Source: Casuarius casuarius
Taxonomy: Eukaryota > Chordata > Aves > Casuariiformes > Casuariidae
DNA: 64,000 nt
Direction of reading: 5' to 3'
NCBI GenBank assembly: GCA_003342895.1
Contig: PTFA01000038.1
Span: forward strand, 2,243,935-2,307,934
Shown here: positions 48,073-64,000 of the stretch, one piece after another
Layout: the number at the start of each line of letters is the position of its first letter
How positions within the stretch are numbered: position 1 is the first letter of the stretch
The notes under the pieces: model-generated
Told to the model about the DNA's origin: nothing
Databases searched by the model: none
Seen by the model: the letters and a program-made list of their open reading frames with translations, nothing else
Made by a program: the position numbers and the translations under genes

Positions 48073-49426
48073 ATTTTTTTTGTTTTTCTTTTTTTTAAAC
48101 ATTGCATGTTTTGCAAATTAAAAAAATATTTAAATGTTGAATCAGCAGCATTAGGAACATTCACTGACTAGAGCAAGTTTATGGCATAATAGAGTAACGG
48201 TATTTTCGAATATGCACCACTCTAAGACAAAAGAGTTTAGTCACAGAGTAAGGAGAAAGCAGCGTTAAAGAAACCGGTTTAAAGGATGCTGTAGGAAACA
48301 CGGCTGCTGCTCGGTTCCCTCCCCAGCTGTGCTGCAGCTGCCAGGACACGGGCTCGCGGATGCTACAGGAGCCATCTGCNACCAGTTCAGGTGACTTCCA
48401 CCCTCCTCCTTCAAATCAAAGCAAAAAAGAAAAAAAACCCAACCAACCCAAGATTTAATAGAGCCGTTTTTTTTTTTCCCAGTCTGCACTGGTAGCTTGG
48501 GCTGACANCTAATCAACCCCGAGGCCAAATTTCCCGAACTGATTCCCGTTTCAAGCAAGATGCAAAAAGTTTGCAATCCTGCCGTGTTTTGCCCAAGCGC
48601 TTCCGAGAACGCGCTTTCCAACCTCCTTCAATCGCGCTGCTTAAAAGCATCCTCNCCGTTACTACCTGGAGTCGAGAAATAAAAGTAACGACGGTTCTGC
48701 TTTGTCCTTTCACCACCCGAGCCCGAGCTACGGACCCCGTGCCTTGCTCACAACCCCGGGCTCTTCAACTCGGCTTTCTCCATACGCTGCAGCCATTAAT
48801 ACTCTGCCCAGAAATGTCCTTCCCCTCATTTAATGGTTACCTGAGAAGTAGCTCCATAGCAAATGATGTTTCTCCAAATGCTGCCAAGTCCAACGTCACT
48901 CTCCCCACCCCTACGCTAAGCTCCCCCCTTCAATCCTACCATCAAAGAATTAACATTCTCCGCCCGGTTACTTTTTTTCCATGTTACAATGACACCCGTT
49001 AGATCCGTAAAAGACACATCTGCTGTTTTTTTTTGAAGCTCACTTCTTTAAAAAAAAAAAAAAAAAAAAGGAAAACAAAACCAAACCCCCAAACAAACCA
49101 AAATGGGGAAAAAAAATCCTTTTGAGGAAGGTGTAATCTTATGTAACAGTCTTAAGTTTCCTCCAAAGTTTGCAGCATTGCGTTTTCTAAGATGGTAGGT
49201 GGTTTTCCTTTATGTCGCGGATGCTCTGCTTAGAAGACAGACCAATAAAGAGAAACCGAGAAAACTGAATTAAAAAAACAAAACAAAACTGAAGTGAGTT
49301 TGTTGAGGTTCTGAGGTACCTGCACCTTTTCTGCATTCATTAGTCGGCACCTGAATGCTTGCTGAAATGTCCATTTTTTAATACAGTAGAGCAATGTGCT
49401 GGTAAAATTGATCCAATCCAAAAAAA

Positions 49427-49457
49427 ATAATAATAATAATAATAACAATAATAATAA
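49427..49457. repeat. AAT trinucleotide repeat just after the ACVR2B stop
   Basis: About ten AAT units with one AAC interruption, about 140 nt downstream of the stop codon in the 3' UTR (read as ATT on the mRNA strand). Confidence 0.85.
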
Positions 49458-49596
49458 AAAGTCAAGATAAAATAGCAGCTGCATTCATGTGTTTGTTGGA
49501 TTTTTGTTTTTGTGTTTTTTGTGTTTTTTTAACTTTTTTCTTTTTCTTTTTTTTTTTAAATCCACTGAGTCTGGAAAGACAAAAGTGAACCAGGAC

Positions 49597-62946
<13,350 letters not shown>

Positions 62947-64000
62947 CTGCAAAACGAGAGGAAGAGACACTATTGCAAGCTGAAGTCGGACTCTGTGTGT
63001 GGGGGGGGTAAAGAAGTGGTGTTTTGTTTGATACAAGTGATTTCAATTTAGTCTTCACAGCAGAACTTATACATTAGGAGCGACATGAAATTCCCTATTT
63101 TGCTTTCCGGAATACAGAACATATATACAGAATACAGAACATATATAACAATCTACGCCTTCAAGTGTCACTTTGTGTGCCATGGTGTAGTTTGGCGCAC
63201 ACAAGCCATCCTCTGCCAAAACCTGAATTCTCTTGTGTTTTCAGAGCAAGAGCTATTTTGGGCTGTAAAACACAGATCCGCCTCAAGGCTACCTCCTGCC
63301 AAGAGTGGGAACTTTTCAATCTTTATGACCCAACAGCAAAATACACCTACAACTTCCAACTCCTTTGCACTTCTTTAGGACTGCTTCACATAATCCTAGC
63401 AATGAGCAGCAAACAGGTCTGTCAGCATAATAAAGATAGTATCTCTCCAAACTCTCTGTTTCTATGAAAGAACAATGTAGCCCAGCATTAAGCTTGGTGT
63501 TGGAGCTCTGTCCCTATCTAACTTCATATATGGAAAGTTCAGAGTATGGTTTGTACAGGGCCATGCTGGGTGCAAGAAGAGGCGGCCACTCGCCCCTCCA
63601 GAAGAAAACCAATGGCTCCAGGCAGCAGAACAAGCAAAGACCAGTTTCCGATGGCTTTGGGCTGTGGGGTCCTGCGTGCATTTTCCGATGTCTCATAAAA
63701 CCTGAACTGCAAAACGGAAAACATCTCCCCTCATCCCATAAAACTGGTAGAGATTTTGTAATCTCTAAGGCTCTACCCCCCTGCAAAGTTAGTTAAAATC
63801 AGACATTGGGCTTGAGAGCATTGGTGGAAGGGTGGACACCAAGCAGGACCATATGAACTATCTCTCAGGAACCCGGGAAAACTTTATAATTTGGACTAAA
63901 ACGAACTGCCTCATGGGAGAGGCTAACATGAGCACAGAGGCTGACTGTAGCACAGGGCTCAAAAAGATAGAGAGGAAAAGCTATGGAGAGGAGTATTTCA
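62947..64000 (-). other. ACVR2B: Part of ACVR2B intron 4
   Basis: The exon coding for the transmembrane helix is expected upstream of exon 5 but is not present up to base 64000, so this is intron. It contains a G run (about 63001-63008) and a 20-bp tandem duplication at 63111-63147. Confidence 0.8.
63111..63147. repeat. 20-bp tandem duplication
   Basis: AATACAGAACATATATACAG is followed directly by a second copy that is intact for 17 bp. In ACVR2B intron 4. Confidence 0.85.

Larger units (their letters stand above)
40840..49596 (-). other. ACVR2B: ACVR2B 3' untranslated region (long, about 8.7 kb)
   Basis: No open frame with protein character occurs between the ACVR2B stop and the EXOG promoter. 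Human ACVR2B is known to have a 3' UTR of many kilobases. The interval is AT-rich, free of recognisable transposon copies, and dense in U-rich or A-rich runs, TA/TG microsatellites and an AAT repeat, all typical of long regulatory UTRs. The far boundary is inferred from two overlapping AATAAA signals followed by a GU-rich stretch at about 40829-40837. Internal AATAAA copies could give shorter isoforms. Extent is an inference; transcript reads are needed for proof. Confidence 0.7.

Overview
The window is vertebrate nuclear DNA, most likely from a bird; another archosaur or a turtle cannot be excluded. It holds two spliced genes, both read on the minus strand, head to tail. Evidence for the organism: GT-AG introns, mostly 0.6-4 kb; a CpG-island promoter; CR1-like LINE scraps; a few very old MIR-type SINE fossils; and no Alu, L1 or B1 type mammalian repeats. 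No bacterial, phage, CRISPR or operon structure is present.

Layout from right to left, which is the direction of transcription. (1) 62947-64000 is intron 4 of the activin receptor type-2B gene (ACVR2B). Its signal-peptide, ligand-binding and transmembrane exons lie beyond base 64000. (2) 62946-49597 holds ACVR2B exons 5-11, seven coding exons that encode the whole Ser/Thr kinase domain and C-terminus. The lengths match human residues 175-512 with no insertion or deletion. (3) 49596 to about 40840 is a very long (about 8.7 kb) 3' untranslated region. It is rich in TA, TG and AAT microsatellites and ends at a paired AATAAA signal with a GU-rich element downstream. (4) Only about 1.1 kb further on, a CpG island (about 39220-39910) is the promoter of EXOG, the mitochondrial endo/exonuclease G-like gene. 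(5) 39645-19342 holds the six coding exons of EXOG (360 codons plus stop). All splice phases fit, and the SRGH catalytic motif and the metal-binding Asn are intact. Intron 5 is 11.5 kb. (6) From about 18-19 kb to base 1 is intergenic DNA downstream of EXOG. In human the next gene is SCN5A, on the opposite strand, but no SCN5A coding exon is visible here. This interval holds repeat fossils and several AT-rich blocks dense in homeodomain and AP-1 like motifs that could be conserved enhancers.

The two genes are neighbours but work in unrelated processes: TGF-beta/activin signalling at the plasma membrane, and mitochondrial DNA repair. The order ACVR2B-EXOG in the same orientation matches the human arrangement on 3p22. 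I found no clearly new gene system. The most checkable oddities are: an out-of-frame upstream ATG overlapping the EXOG start; a possible divergent transcript from the EXOG CpG island; a CpG-rich ACVR2B intron with a 302-codon antisense open frame; a perfect 26-bp palindrome in EXOG intron 5; and candidate conserved non-coding elements downstream of EXOG.
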